Part shown: positions 8,186 through 17,201 of the stretch, piece after piece
Layout of the letters: each line of letters opens with the position of its first letter
Position numbering within the stretch: the stretch's first letter is position 1
NCBI RefSeq assembly: GCF_937958065.1
Contig: NZ_CALFXI010000119.1
Span: 15,224-79,223, forward strand
Direction: 5' to 3'
DNA length: 64,000 nt
From: an uncultured Steroidobacter sp.
Lineage (GTDB): Bacteria; Pseudomonadota; Gammaproteobacteria; Steroidobacterales; Steroidobacteraceae
The notes under the pieces: generated by a model
What the model was told of the DNA's origin: nothing
What the model saw: only the letters and a program-made list of their open reading frames with translations
The model's database searches: none
Position numbers and translations under genes: made by a program

Positions 8186-9163
8186 ATGCCCAAAGTCACA
8201 ATGGTCGAAGCCATCGCGATGGCGCAGGCGTGGGAACTGGAACACGATCCCAGCGTGGTCGTGCTCGGCGAAGACGTCGGCAAGAGCGGCGGCGTGTTCC
8301 GCGCCACCTCGGGCTTGTTCGAACGCTTCGGCGCCGATCGCGTGCAAGACACGCCGCTTGCGGAGAACATGATCGCCGGCATGTGCGTCGGCATGGCCGC
8401 GCAAGGCATGCGGCCGGTCGCCGAGATTCAGTTCATGGGATTCCTGTATCCGGCCATCGATCAGATCGTCAATCACATGAGCCGGCTGCGTCATCGCACC
8501 CGCGGACGATTGTCATGTCCGGTCGTCATCAGAACGCCGCACGGCGGCGGCATTCACGCGCCGGAACATCATTCCGAGTCGGTGGAATCGATGATCGCGC
8601 ACGTGCCCGGCATTCGCGTGGTCTGCCCTTCTTCGCCGGCACGCGCCTATGGCTTGTTGCTGGCGTCGATACGCGATCCGGATCCGGTGCTGTTCCTGGA
8701 GCCGACGCGCATCTATCGACTGGCGAAGCAGGAAGTGGCGGATGACGGCGTCGCCGCGCCGCTCGATGTTTGTTACATCCTGCGCGAAGGCGAAGACGTC
8801 AGCATCGTGACCTGGGGCGCCATCACAACCGACGTGTTGCAAGCGGCCGAGCAACTCGCGGCGCAAGGCATCAGTGCCGAAGTGATCGATCTCGCGACCG
8901 TGAGCCCGATCGACTCCGAGACCATCCTCGATTCGGTCGCGAAAACCGGACGGCTGGTGATCGTGCACGAAGCCGCGCGCAACTGTGGCGTGGGTGCCGA
9001 GATCGCGGCGATCGTGGCCGAGCACGGCCTTTATGACTTGCTCGCGCCGATTCAACGAGTCACCGGTTTCGATACCGTCGTGCCGTTGTATCGACTCGAG
9101 AACGACTACATCCCGAGCGTGGCCCGCATCGTCGATGCGGCCAAAGCCACCCTGGCCGGCTAG
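8186..9163 (+). CDS. 2-Oxoacid dehydrogenase E1 component, beta subunit (PdhB/BkdB type)
   Basis: 325-residue transketolase-like beta subunit that pairs with E1-alpha to form the TPP active site. Recognisable segments are VVVLGEDVGKSGGVFRAT, DTPLAENMIAGMCVGMA, EIQFMGFLYPAIDQIVNH, RTPHGGGIHAPEHHSES and the C-terminal transketolase domain (DVSIVTWGAI, EVIDLATVSPID). It is separated from E1-alpha by 9 bases and from E2 by 10 bases. Length is normal for the family. Confidence 0.93.
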   Translation: MPKVTMVEAIAMAQAWELEHDPSVVVLGEDVGKSGGVFRATSGLFERFGADRVQDTPLAENMIAGMCVGMAAQGMRPVAEIQFMGFLYPAIDQIVNHMSRLRHRTRGRLSCPVVIRTPHGGGIHAPEHHSESVESMIAHVPGIRVVCPSSPARAYGLLLASIRDPDPVLFLEPTRIYRLAKQEVADDGVAAPLDVCYILREGEDVSIVTWGAITTDVLQAAEQLAAQGISAEVIDLATVSPIDSETILDSVAKTGRLVIVHEAARNCGVGAEIAAIVAEHGLYDLLAPIQRVTGFDTVVPLYRLENDYIPSVARIVDAAKATLAG

Positions 9164-9173
9164 GAAGAAGACT

Positions 9174-10358
9174 ATGAGCGTGACCTTCAACCTCCCGGAT
9201 CTCGGCGAAGGCCTGCCCGAAGCGGAAATTGTGTCGTGGCACGTCGCAGAGGGCCAGCACGTCGAGGTCGATCAACCGCTGCTGTCGGTGGAAACGGCCA
9301 AGGCCGTTGTCGATGTGCCGAGTCCGTACTCCGGCAACATCGTGCGTCTGCATGCAAAGCCGGGCGATACGGTGCAGACCGGCCGGCCTCTCGTGGATTT
9401 CGACCTGCCCGCCACTGCGAGCCAGGGCACCGGCGGGCACGGCGCGTCGGCGCCTTCCAACCAGGGCATGGTCGTCGGCCACATGGCGACGCGCAACGAA
9501 GAGCTCGTCGATCACGCCTTCGTCGGCCGGGGGCGTCGTGCCTACCGGGATCGCGACCGGGTGCGTGCGGCACCAGCAGTTCGCATGCTGGCGAAGCGCC
9601 TGGGCGTCGAGCTGCCCACGTGCCAGGCGACTGGCCGACATGGCCTGGTGAGCGTCGACGATGTGCTCGCTCGGGCGAACCTGAGCAAGTCACAACAGCG
9701 CGCGCCCGCCGTCCCGGGGCTCACTGATGCCGACAAGCTGCGCGGGCCGCGCAAGGCGATGGCGCAGAGCATGTCGCTGTCTCGCGATGAGATCGCGATG
9801 TGCACAATCTTCGACGACGCCGACATCGACGCCTGGCAGGATCGCGGTGACATCACGGTGCGCCTGGTACGCGCGATCGTGGCCGGCATCCAGGCGGAAC
9901 CGGCACTTAACGCGCTGTTCGATCCCGCCGGCCCGTCGCGCAAATTGATGCAGCAGGTTCATCTGGCAATCGCAGTGGATACAAACGATGGCCTGATCGT
10001 CCCGGTTCTGCGTGATGTCAGTGCGCAGTCGGCCGCCCAATTGCGCGCTCAACTGGACGACATCAAGCAGCGAACGCGCGCCCGTACCATCACACCAGAT
10101 GAAATGCGTGACTACACGTTCACACTTTCAAACTTTGGTACGGTCGCAGGACGGTATGCAACGCCGCTGGTGGTGCCGCCGACGGTGGCCATCCTGGGCG
10201 CCGGCAAGCTGCAGCGAGACGTCGTTGCCGGCGCAAATGCCCCGGAAATCCACGTTCGTCTGCCGTTGTCATTGACGTTCGACCACCGCTGCGTGACTGG
10301 TGGCGAGGCCCTGCGCTTTCTCGCCGCGCTCATCCGCGATCTGCAGTTGCCGAGCTAA
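9174..10358 (+). CDS. 2-Oxoacid dehydrogenase E2 component (dihydrolipoyl acyltransferase)
   Basis: 394-residue E2 core protein. Residues 1-80 are one lipoyl domain with the lipoylated lysine at K43 (SVETAKAVVDVP). A linker is followed by a peripheral subunit-binding domain (RAAPAVRMLAKRLGVEL) and the catalytic domain. The active-site motif is DHRCVTGGEA near the C-terminus: H371 is kept, but the aspartate of the usual HxxxDG is threonine (T375). The start at 9174 fits the standard lipoyl-domain N-terminus with GGAAGAAG just upstream; earlier in-frame codons lie inside E1-beta. No E3 gene is in the window, so E3 would come from elsewhere. Confidence 0.92.
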   Translation: MSVTFNLPDLGEGLPEAEIVSWHVAEGQHVEVDQPLLSVETAKAVVDVPSPYSGNIVRLHAKPGDTVQTGRPLVDFDLPATASQGTGGHGASAPSNQGMVVGHMATRNEELVDHAFVGRGRRAYRDRDRVRAAPAVRMLAKRLGVELPTCQATGRHGLVSVDDVLARANLSKSQQRAPAVPGLTDADKLRGPRKAMAQSMSLSRDEIAMCTIFDDADIDAWQDRGDITVRLVRAIVAGIQAEPALNALFDPAGPSRKLMQQVHLAIAVDTNDGLIVPVLRDVSAQSAAQLRAQLDDIKQRTRARTITPDEMRDYTFTLSNFGTVAGRYATPLVVPPTVAILGAGKLQRDVVAGANAPEIHVRLPLSLTFDHRCVTGGEALRFLAALIRDLQLPS

Positions 10359-10469
10359 CCGCCAAGCTGCTCCGAAGCGCGTCGTTATTCCTTTTTGGTG
10401 CATCCGGCGCCAGGGGAGTCCATTACGCTATACATTCCGTCGTCACGAGAGGCCCTGCATCGTCACATC

Positions 10470-13400
10470 ATGACCACGACCATTCCCGCCGCACGTCAGA
10501 AACTGATCGAGCGTATCGCCCAGTCCGCCCGCACGCTGAAGAAGCGCGGCGATCCGCTCGATGTTCAGGAGTTCATCCGCCAGTATTATCGAGGCGTCGG
10601 CGAGGAAGACCTGGCCGAGTACCGTCCCGACACGCTGGCAGCCATCGCCCTGGCGCATCTGCGCAGCGCCAGAGTGCGCAAGCCGAATCGACCGCTGGTG
10701 CGCGTGTTCAATACGGATGAAGCGCGCGACGGCTGGAACACGACGCACACCATCGTCGAAGTGACCACCGAAGACATGCCGTTCCTGGTGGACTCGCTCG
10801 GCATGGTGCTGACCCAGGCGGGCCTCACCATTCACATGATGGTTCACCCGGTGCTGCCGATCCGGCGCGATCGCGCAGGCTCGCTCGAAACACTCGGCCA
10901 GAACGGCGACGCGAAGAAGTTCACGCAGGAGTCGTGGCAGCACATCGAGATCGATCGCATCGGCGCGCCGGAGCGGCTGCAGGAGATCGAGCAGAAACTG
11001 TTACGGACGCTCGAAGACGTGCGGCTCGCGGTCGGCGATTGGAACGAAATGCGCCAGCGCGCCACCGAGCTGGCCAACGAGATCGAGCGCGACAATCCAG
11101 GCGTGCAACCCAACGAGGCGCGCGAAGCCAAGGCGCTGCTCGACTGGATGGCCGCGAATCATTTCACCTTCCTCGGCTATCGCCAGTACGAATTGAAACG
11201 GGGCCGCAGCGAAGACCTGCTGGTGCCGATGCCGGAAACGGGCCTGGGCATCCTGCGCGCGCGCAAGGGTTATCGCGCCGAACCGACCGTGCTCACCGGT
11301 GAGCTGCGTGAACACGCGCGCCAACCCGAGTTGATGCAGATCACCAAGGCGAACTCCGTGTCCACCGTGCATCGCTCGACGTATCTCGATTACGTCGGCG
11401 TGAAGACCGTCGATGCGCAGGGCCGCGTCACCGGCGAGAAACGTTTTCTCGGCCTGTTCACATCGGCGGTCTACAACCGCAGCCCGCGCGAAATCCCGAT
11501 GCTCCGTCACAAGATCGAGCGCGTGGTCGGGCACTTCGGCCTGGACCCGGCCAGTCACGACGGCAAGGCGGTCGTGCACGTGCTGGAAACCTATCCGCGC
11601 GACGAGCTGTTCCAGGCGAGCGTCACCGACCTGATCCGCACCGTCCGCGGCATCGTCAATCTGTACGAGCGTCAGCGCGTGCGCGTGTTCCTGCGCCGGG
11701 ACACCTTCGGTCGTTTCTATTCCGCCCTGATCTTCGTGCCGCGCGACCGCTACAACACGCAGGTCCGCCAGAAGATGGAAGCGGTGATCAACGACAAGCT
11801 CAAAGCCACCGCCATCGAATCGCAGATCCAGCTGTCCGAATCGGCACTGGCCCGGGTGCACATGATCATTCGCCTGCCGATCACCGGCGGCCCTCGCATC
11901 GATGCCGAAGAGCTGGAGCAGGCCATCGCCGAGACCGTGCGCACCTGGAGCGACAGGCTGCGCGATGCCTTGATCGAGAAGCATGGCGAACTGGACGGCC
12001 GCCTGCTGGCGGAGAAGTTCCACAACGCCTTCCCGGCCGCGTATGAGGAAGACACGAGCGCCGAAGTGGCGATCGACGACATTCGCCAGCTCGACGAAGT
12101 GCTCGCCGACAGCGACAAGATCGCCATGCGCCTGGCGAGCGGCGAAGGCAAGACGGTTCACCTGCGATTGCTCAGAGCGGCGGCGCCGATCGCGTTGTCG
12201 CAAGCGTTGCCCATTCTCGAAAACATGGGCTTCATGATCGTCAGCGAGCGCCCCTATCGCATCGCCGTGGCCGGCGGCCGCCCGATCTGGCTGCAGGATT
12301 TCGAGATGCAGCGTCGCGACGGCAGCACGATCAATCCGGCCGCCTTGGGCGAACGCTTCACCGACGCGTTCTCGGCGGTGTGGACCGGCCGCGCCGAGAA
12401 TGACGGCTTCAATCAACTCATCGTGGTCACCGATCTCACCTGGCGTCAGGCCAGCGTGCTGCGCGCTTACTGTCGTTACGCGATCCAGACCGGCACGAGC
12501 CTGAGCCAGGCGTACATGGAGCAGGTGCTGATTTCGAACGCCAGGATCGCGACCATCCTGTCGCAGCTGTTCGAAGCGCAGTTCGATCCGGCGCACAAGC
12601 CGGCCAAACGCAGCGCCGACGTGGATCGGCTCAAACAGGAGCTGTCCGATCTGCTCGATTCGGTGCGCAGCCTCGACGAGGACCGCATCCTGCGTCGTTT
12701 CGCGCACGCCATTCAGGCGACTCTGCGCACCAACTACTTCCAGCTGGACGCGAGCGGCGCACCCAAGCAGTGGCTGTCGTTCAAGCTCGATTCGCGCAGC
12801 ATTCCCGAAGTGCCGCAGCCGCGACCGGCATTCGAGATCTTCGTTTACTCCCCGCGCGTCGAAGGCGTTCATCTGCGCATGGGCCAGGTGGCCCGCGGCG
12901 GCATCCGCTGGTCCGATCGTCGCGAGGACTTCCGTACTGAAGTGCTGGGCCTGATGAAGGCGCAGAACGTGAAGAACACCTTGATCGTGCCGGTCGGCGC
13001 GAAAGGCGGCTTCGTTCCCAAGCGCCTGCCCGCGGGCGCGAGCCGCGAAGAGGTGCAGCGCGAAGGCGTGGAGTGCTATCGCACCTACATCTCGGCGCTG
13101 CTCGACATCACCGACAACATCGTCGAAGGCAAGATCGTGCCGCCGGCGCAGGTGGTCCGTCGCGATGGCGACGATCCGTATCTGGTGGTCGCGGCCGACA
13201 AAGGCACGGCAACCTTCTCCGATATCGCCAATCGGCTGGCCGCCGACTACAACTTCTGGCTGGGCGACGCCTTCGCCTCGGGCGGTTCGGCCGGTTACGA
13301 CCACAAGAAGATGGGCATCACGGCGCGCGGCGCCTGGGAGTGCGTGAAGCGCCATTTCCGCGAGATGGGCATCGACACCCAGTCGCAGGACTTCACCGCG

Positions 13401-15302
13401 ATCGGCATCGGTGACATGGCCGGCGACGTGTTCGGCAACGGCATGCTGCAGTCGCCGCACATCCGTCTGCTGGCGGCCTTCAACCATCAGCACATCTTTC
13501 TGGACCCGGATCCGGATGCGGCGGCCTCTTATAAAGAGCGTCAGCGCATGTTCAACCTGCCGCGCTCCACCTGGGAGGACTACAACCGCAAGCTGATCTC
13601 CAGGGGCGGCGGTGTCTACGCGCGCAACGTCAAGTCGATCAAGGTGTCGCCGCAGGTGCAGGCCATGCTCGGCATCAAGCGCGACACGTTCACGCCGATC
13701 GAGCTGATTCGCGCGATTCTGTGCATGCCGGTCGACCTGCTGTGGAATGGCGGCATCGGCACCTACGTGAAGGCCACCGACGAATCTCATCTCGATGTGG
13801 GCGACCGCGCCAATGACGCCGTGCGCGTCAACGGCCGCGAGCTGCGCTGCAAAGTGGTCGGCGAAGGCGGCAATCTCGGCTTTTCGCAACGCGGGCGCAT
13901 CGAGTACGCGCTCTCCGGCGGCCGCATCAACACCGACTTCGTCGACAACTCCGGTGGCGTGGATTGCTCGGATCACGAAGTCAACATCAAGATCCTGCTC
14001 AACAACCTGCCCAAGCGCGCCGGCCTGACGCTGGACAAGCGCAACGTGCTGCTGGCCGACATGACCGACGAGGTCGCCGCCCTGGTGCTGCGTGACAACT
14101 ATCTGCAGAGCCAGGCGCTGTCGATGCTGGAGGCCCGCGCGAGCAAGGACCTGCTCGAGCATGCGCATTCGATCCGCCGGCTGGAACTGTCGGGGCTGCT
14201 GGATCGCGGGCTCGAATTCCTGCCCGCCAGTGAAGAGATCACCGAGCGGCAGCAGGCCAGCAAGGGCCTGACGCGGCCCGAGCTCGCCATCCTGCTGGCG
14301 TACGCCAAGATGGCGCTGTACTCGAAGCTCATCGACTCGGATGTGCCCGAGGATCCGTTCCTGGGCCACGAGCTGGAGCGTTACTTCCCGGCGTTGATGC
14401 AGAAACGCTTCAGCAAGTATCTGCCCGAGCACCGGCTGCGGCGGGAGATCATCGCCACCGCGACCACCAACAGCATCGTCAACCGCATGGGCCCGACGTT
14501 CGCCCGCCGTGTGCAGGAAGACACCGGCGCCAACGCCGGCACCGTCGCCCGCGCCTACGCCATTGCGCGCGAGTTCGTGGCCATGCGCGACACCTGGGCC
14601 GACATCGAAGCGCTCGATACCAGGATCGCAGCGTCGGTTCAGTACGAGATGATGTTCGAGACCACTCGGCTGCTGCGCTTCTGCACCTACTGGCTGATTC
14701 ATCGCCAGAGCGGCCAGCTCGACATCGAGCGCCAGGTCTCGCGCTTCCGTCGCGGCATGAAGGAGCTCGACGCTCTGCTGCCGAAGACGCTCAGTGGCGA
14801 TGACCTCGCGGTCTACAACAATCGTCATGCTCGCTACGCCGGCGCCAACGTGCCGGACAAGCTCGCCCGGCGCATGGCCAGCCTGATGGCGCTGCGCTCC
14901 GGCCCCGATCTGATCGAGATCTCCGAAGCGAGCGGCCTGTCGCTGGATCGAATCGCCGCGCTCTACTTTGGCGTGGGCACGGCGTTGTCGCTGGATTGGA
15001 TCCGGGAGCAGGTCGAAGTGCTCGGCGTGGAGGGGCACTGGCAAGCGGTGGCCCGCACGACGCTGCGCGACAACGTCTACAACCTGCAGCGAGCCCTGTG
15101 CTTGCAAGTGATCGCGGAGTCCAAGCGCGCCAGCAGGCAAGACAAGGCCGCCCCCGGCGAGCTGCTCGAAGGCTGGATCGCTCGGCATCGCGCCGCTGTC
15201 GACTACCTGCGACAGACGGTCAGCGACATGCGCGCGCTGCCGGCAATGGACTTTGCAACGCTGTCGGTCGCGCTGCAGGCAGTTCGCCGCATGACGGAGT
15301 GA
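10470..15302 (+). CDS. gdhB: NAD-specific glutamate dehydrogenase, large (180 kDa) class
   Basis: Oxidatively deaminates glutamate to 2-oxoglutarate and ammonia with NAD. About 1610 residues, the usual size of this class. The N-terminal half holds regulatory ACT-like segments (FLVDSLGMVLTQAGLTIHMMVHPV). The catalytic core lies around residues 800-1200 with GQVARGGIRWSDR, VPVGAKGGFVPKRLP (substrate lysine region), SGGSAGYDHKKMGITARGAWE and GIGDMAGDVFGNGML. The start at 10470 (MTTTIPAAR) matches the family N-terminus; a GTG at 10395 would add 25 residues and cannot be excluded. A perfect hairpin follows the stop. Confidence 0.95.
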   Translation: MTTTIPAARQKLIERIAQSARTLKKRGDPLDVQEFIRQYYRGVGEEDLAEYRPDTLAAIALAHLRSARVRKPNRPLVRVFNTDEARDGWNTTHTIVEVTTEDMPFLVDSLGMVLTQAGLTIHMMVHPVLPIRRDRAGSLETLGQNGDAKKFTQESWQHIEIDRIGAPERLQEIEQKLLRTLEDVRLAVGDWNEMRQRATELANEIERDNPGVQPNEAREAKALLDWMAANHFTFLGYRQYELKRGRSEDLLVPMPETGLGILRARKGYRAEPTVLTGELREHARQPELMQITKANSVSTVHRSTYLDYVGVKTVDAQGRVTGEKRFLGLFTSAVYNRSPREIPMLRHKIERVVGHFGLDPASHDGKAVVHVLETYPRDELFQASVTDLIRTVRGIVNLYERQRVRVFLRRDTFGRFYSALIFVPRDRYNTQVRQKMEAVINDKLKATAIESQIQLSESALARVHMIIRLPITGGPRIDAEELEQAIAETVRTWSDRLRDALIEKHGELDGRLLAEKFHNAFPAAYEEDTSAEVAIDDIRQLDEVLADSDKIAMRLASGEGKTVHLRLLRAAAPIALSQALPILENMGFMIVSERPYRIAVAGGRPIWLQDFEMQRRDGSTINPAALGERFTDAFSAVWTGRAENDGFNQLIVVTDLTWRQASVLRAYCRYAIQTGTSLSQAYMEQVLISNARIATILSQLFEAQFDPAHKPAKRSADVDRLKQELSDLLDSVRSLDEDRILRRFAHAIQATLRTNYFQLDASGAPKQWLSFKLDSRSIPEVPQPRPAFEIFVYSPRVEGVHLRMGQVARGGIRWSDRREDFRTEVLGLMKAQNVKNTLIVPVGAKGGFVPKRLPAGASREEVQREGVECYRTYISALLDITDNIVEGKIVPPAQVVRRDGDDPYLVVAADKGTATFSDIANRLAADYNFWLGDAFASGGSAGYDHKKMGITARGAWECVKRHFREMGIDTQSQDFTAIGIGDMAGDVFGNGMLQSPHIRLLAAFNHQHIFLDPDPDAAASYKERQRMFNLPRSTWEDYNRKLISRGGGVYARNVKSIKVSPQVQAMLGIKRDTFTPIELIRAILCMPVDLLWNGGIGTYVKATDESHLDVGDRANDAVRVNGRELRCKVVGEGGNLGFSQRGRIEYALSGGRINTDFVDNSGGVDCSDHEVNIKILLNNLPKRAGLTLDKRNVLLADMTDEVAALVLRDNYLQSQALSMLEARASKDLLEHAHSIRRLELSGLLDRGLEFLPASEEITERQQASKGLTRPELAILLAYAKMALYSKLIDSDVPEDPFLGHELERYFPALMQKRFSKYLPEHRLRREIIATATTNSIVNRMGPTFARRVQEDTGANAGTVARAYAIAREFVAMRDTWADIEALDTRIAASVQYEMMFETTRLLRFCTYWLIHRQSGQLDIERQVSRFRRGMKELDALLPKTLSGDDLAVYNNRHARYAGANVPDKLARRMASLMALRSGPDLIEISEASGLSLDRIAALYFGVGTALSLDWIREQVEVLGVEGHWQAVARTTLRDNVYNLQRALCLQVIAESKRASRQDKAAPGELLEGWIARHRAAVDYLRQTVSDMRALPAMDFATLSVALQAVRRMTE

Positions 15303-15308
15303 CCTTCC

Positions 15309-15336
15309 CCTTGGGAGCGCCTCGGCGCTCCCAAGG
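15309..15336. terminator. Hairpin just after the glutamate dehydrogenase stop
   Basis: Perfect 12-bp stem CCTTGGGAGCGC / GCGCTCCCAAGG (15309-15320 and 15325-15336) with a 4-base CTCG loop, starting 6 bases after the stop codon. No T tract follows, so termination may be Rho-assisted or the hairpin may protect the mRNA 3' end. Confidence 0.65.
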
Positions 15337-15395
15337 AATAACGCCGCGCGAACCCCAGGTGCCGATTTTATTAACACCTGAATGACGGTTTCGTT

Positions 15396-15414
15396 AACAC
15401 GTGGCCCACGTGTT
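15396..15414. promoter_or_regulatory. Perfect 9+1+9 palindrome upstream of gpmA
   Basis: AACACGTGG C CCACGTGTT is a perfect inverted repeat with one central base. A related half-site, TTAACACCTG, lies 25 bases upstream (15371-15380). It sits about 140 bases before gpmA and has the form of a dimeric transcription-factor site. No regulator can be assigned. Confidence 0.45.
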
Positions 15415-15552
15415 GGTGTTTCTGCCGGGACTGACGGTAACTGGCGACAGCGATTGTTGCGTGCCAGGACAATATGAATGGACGCAGCGACACCTGCGGC
15501 TTGGGGGCGATGTCTGATATAAAGTCGCCCCTGCTTCATCCTTACTTTAGTT

Positions 15553-16308
15553 ATGCCCGGCCAACTCGTACTTCTGCGTCACGGACAAAGCACCTGGAAT
15601 CTGGAAAACCTGTTCACCGGCTGGGTGGACGTGGATCTGACCGAACAGGGCCGCAACGAAGCGCGGGCCGCGGGCAAGCTGCTCAAGGAGGAAGGTTTCG
15701 AGTTCCAGCAGGTGTTCACGTCGGTGCTCAAGCGCGCCATCCGCACCATGTGGATCGCGCTCGATGAAATGGACCGCATGTGGCTGCCGGTGGAGCGCAG
15801 CTGGCGCCTGAACGAGCGCCACTACGGTGCCCTGCAAGGCCTGAACAAGGCCGAGACCGTCGAAAAATTTGGCGCCGACCAGGTGAAGATCTGGCGCCGC
15901 AGCTATGACATCCCGCCGCCGGCCCTGTCGCTGGACGACCAGCGCCATCCGCGTTTCGACCTGCGCTACGCGTCCCTGCAGCCCTCGGAACTGCCGACCA
16001 CCGAATCTTTGAAAACGACCCTCGATCGAGTGCTGCCGTACTGGAACAACCGCCTCGCTCCGGAGTTAAACGCCGGACGAAATGTATTAGTCGTCGCACA
16101 CGGCAACAGTCTGCGCGCGCTTGTAAAGATGCTCGACGGTATGTCCGATTCAGAGATCGTCGAGTTCAACATTCCGACTGGCGTACCGATTCATTACCAG
16201 TTGGACCAGGCGCTCAAGCCCACCTCGCGTCGCTTCCTGGGCGACCCCGAGGCCATCAAGGCCGCAGCCGACGCCGTCGCGCGACAGACCGAAAAGAAAT
16301 CGGGCTAA
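15553..16308 (+). CDS. gpmA: 2,3-Bisphosphoglycerate-dependent phosphoglycerate mutase
   Basis: Interconverts 3- and 2-phosphoglycerate in glycolysis. 251 residues of the histidine-phosphatase superfamily. The phosphohistidine motif LRHGQSTWN (H10), the ERHYGALQGLNK segment and VVAHGNSLRALV with the second catalytic histidine are all present, and the long form of the family is complete. It is transcribed alone, after a 250-base gap holding a hairpin and a palindrome. Confidence 0.97.
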   Translation: MPGQLVLLRHGQSTWNLENLFTGWVDVDLTEQGRNEARAAGKLLKEEGFEFQQVFTSVLKRAIRTMWIALDEMDRMWLPVERSWRLNERHYGALQGLNKAETVEKFGADQVKIWRRSYDIPPPALSLDDQRHPRFDLRYASLQPSELPTTESLKTTLDRVLPYWNNRLAPELNAGRNVLVVAHGNSLRALVKMLDGMSDSEIVEFNIPTGVPIHYQLDQALKPTSRRFLGDPEAIKAAADAVARQTEKKSG

Positions 16309-16807
16309 CGAAGGACGGAAGGTTTGAATCTGCGCTGTCGCCATTCGCGAACAGCGCAGCGGGCTGATTGTGACTCGTGCATCAAAGCAACAGATGTTTG
16401 CAACGCTGTTGCGTTGTCAGCGGCAGCTGGGACGAGTCGCGATTTAACACTTGAAATCAACGTTCCACATTGATGCACAGCTGCGATTGAACTGTTCACG
16501 CATGACGCATGTCATCTGCTCGTCGTGTTCGAATGTTGTACTTGCGCAGCAAACGAGATTGGTCTAATTAACCTGTAAAGGTTTTATTCGATGCATTTCG
16601 GTGCGCGTTGTGTTGTTTCGCCGTTCAGCGACGGCAAAAATTACATTGGAATAGAACTTGCTTCGTTGAAAGCAAGCAAAGATGGGGCAAGGCGTTCGTG
16701 AGTCTTGCGAAATGTTTCATTTGCGAGCCGTGGGGACGGGGGCGCAAACGCACACAACGATATGCGACGAACCTGTCCGCGTGTGCGTCATTGATGAGGA
16801 GTGATGC
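16309..16807. other. About 500-bp gene-free, AT-richer leader region ahead of the exopolysaccharide locus
   Basis: No convincing coding frame is present on either strand. Base composition is clearly less GC-rich than its neighbours (for example GGTCTAATTAACCTG near 16560). A short hairpin CTTGCTT/AAGCAAG lies at 16657-16676. The region directly precedes a strong Shine-Dalgarno (GAGGAG, 16796-16801) and is the natural place for the locus promoter and regulator sites. No specific operator is recognised. Confidence 0.5.
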
Positions 16808-17164
16808 ATGCGTCTGATCAGACTCGCGCTGGCTTTCGTAGCCGTGAGTATCAGCTGGGCCGCAACCGCGACCCCGGCAATCAACAGCACCGTGAACGGC
16901 CCTATCGCCGCTCCCGCGGCGGCCACCACACAAATGGTCGCGGCCCATACCCAGGTGCGCATCGATGGCAACGGCCTGAGCGGCAACCTGACCGGCAACT
17001 TGAACGGCAGCGACAGCCGGACCAGCTCCGGCACGGCGCCCGGCGGCATGGATGATCCGATCTCGCGCGGCTGGCTGATGGCTCTGGTCACGGTGTTGCT
17101 GATCGGCCATCAGCTGCGCCGCAAGCATCGTTTCCTCCGCCCGCACCGTTTCAGCGACCTTTGA
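16808..17164 (+). CDS. Small exported protein with C-terminal membrane anchor, head of exopolysaccharide locus
   Basis: 118 residues of no recognised family. Residues 1-22 form a signal peptide (MRLIRLALAFVAVSISWAATA). The middle is rich in Ala, Thr, Asn, Ser and Gly, including NGLSGNLTGNLNGSDS. Residues about 85-101 are hydrophobic (GWLMALVTVLLIG) and a strongly basic tail follows (RRKHRFLRPHRF). This three-part C-terminus resembles protein-sorting signals, but no PEP or LPXTG motif is visible. GAGGAG lies 6 bases upstream. It sits 37 bases before the initiating transferase gene, so a role in export or surface attachment of the polymer is possible but unproven. Confidence 0.65.
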   Translation: MRLIRLALAFVAVSISWAATATPAINSTVNGPIAAPAAATTQMVAAHTQVRIDGNGLSGNLTGNLNGSDSRTSSGTAPGGMDDPISRGWLMALVTVLLIGHQLRRKHRFLRPHRFSDL

Positions 17165-17201
17165 TTGCTGAACCGGCTGCGTAGCGGCGGGTGGGAGTGA
17201 G

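Noticed and set aside
11001..15539. 1512-codon open frame on the minus strand across gdhB
   Set aside because: It is the mirror of a high-GC gene: composition is dominated by Arg, Ala, His and Gln with no domain, while the plus strand encodes a complete glutamate dehydrogenase.
16700..16728. Second hairpin GCGAAATG/CATTTGCG in the exopolysaccharide leader
   Set aside because: The arms do not pair fully and the stem would be short, so it is not listed as a feature.
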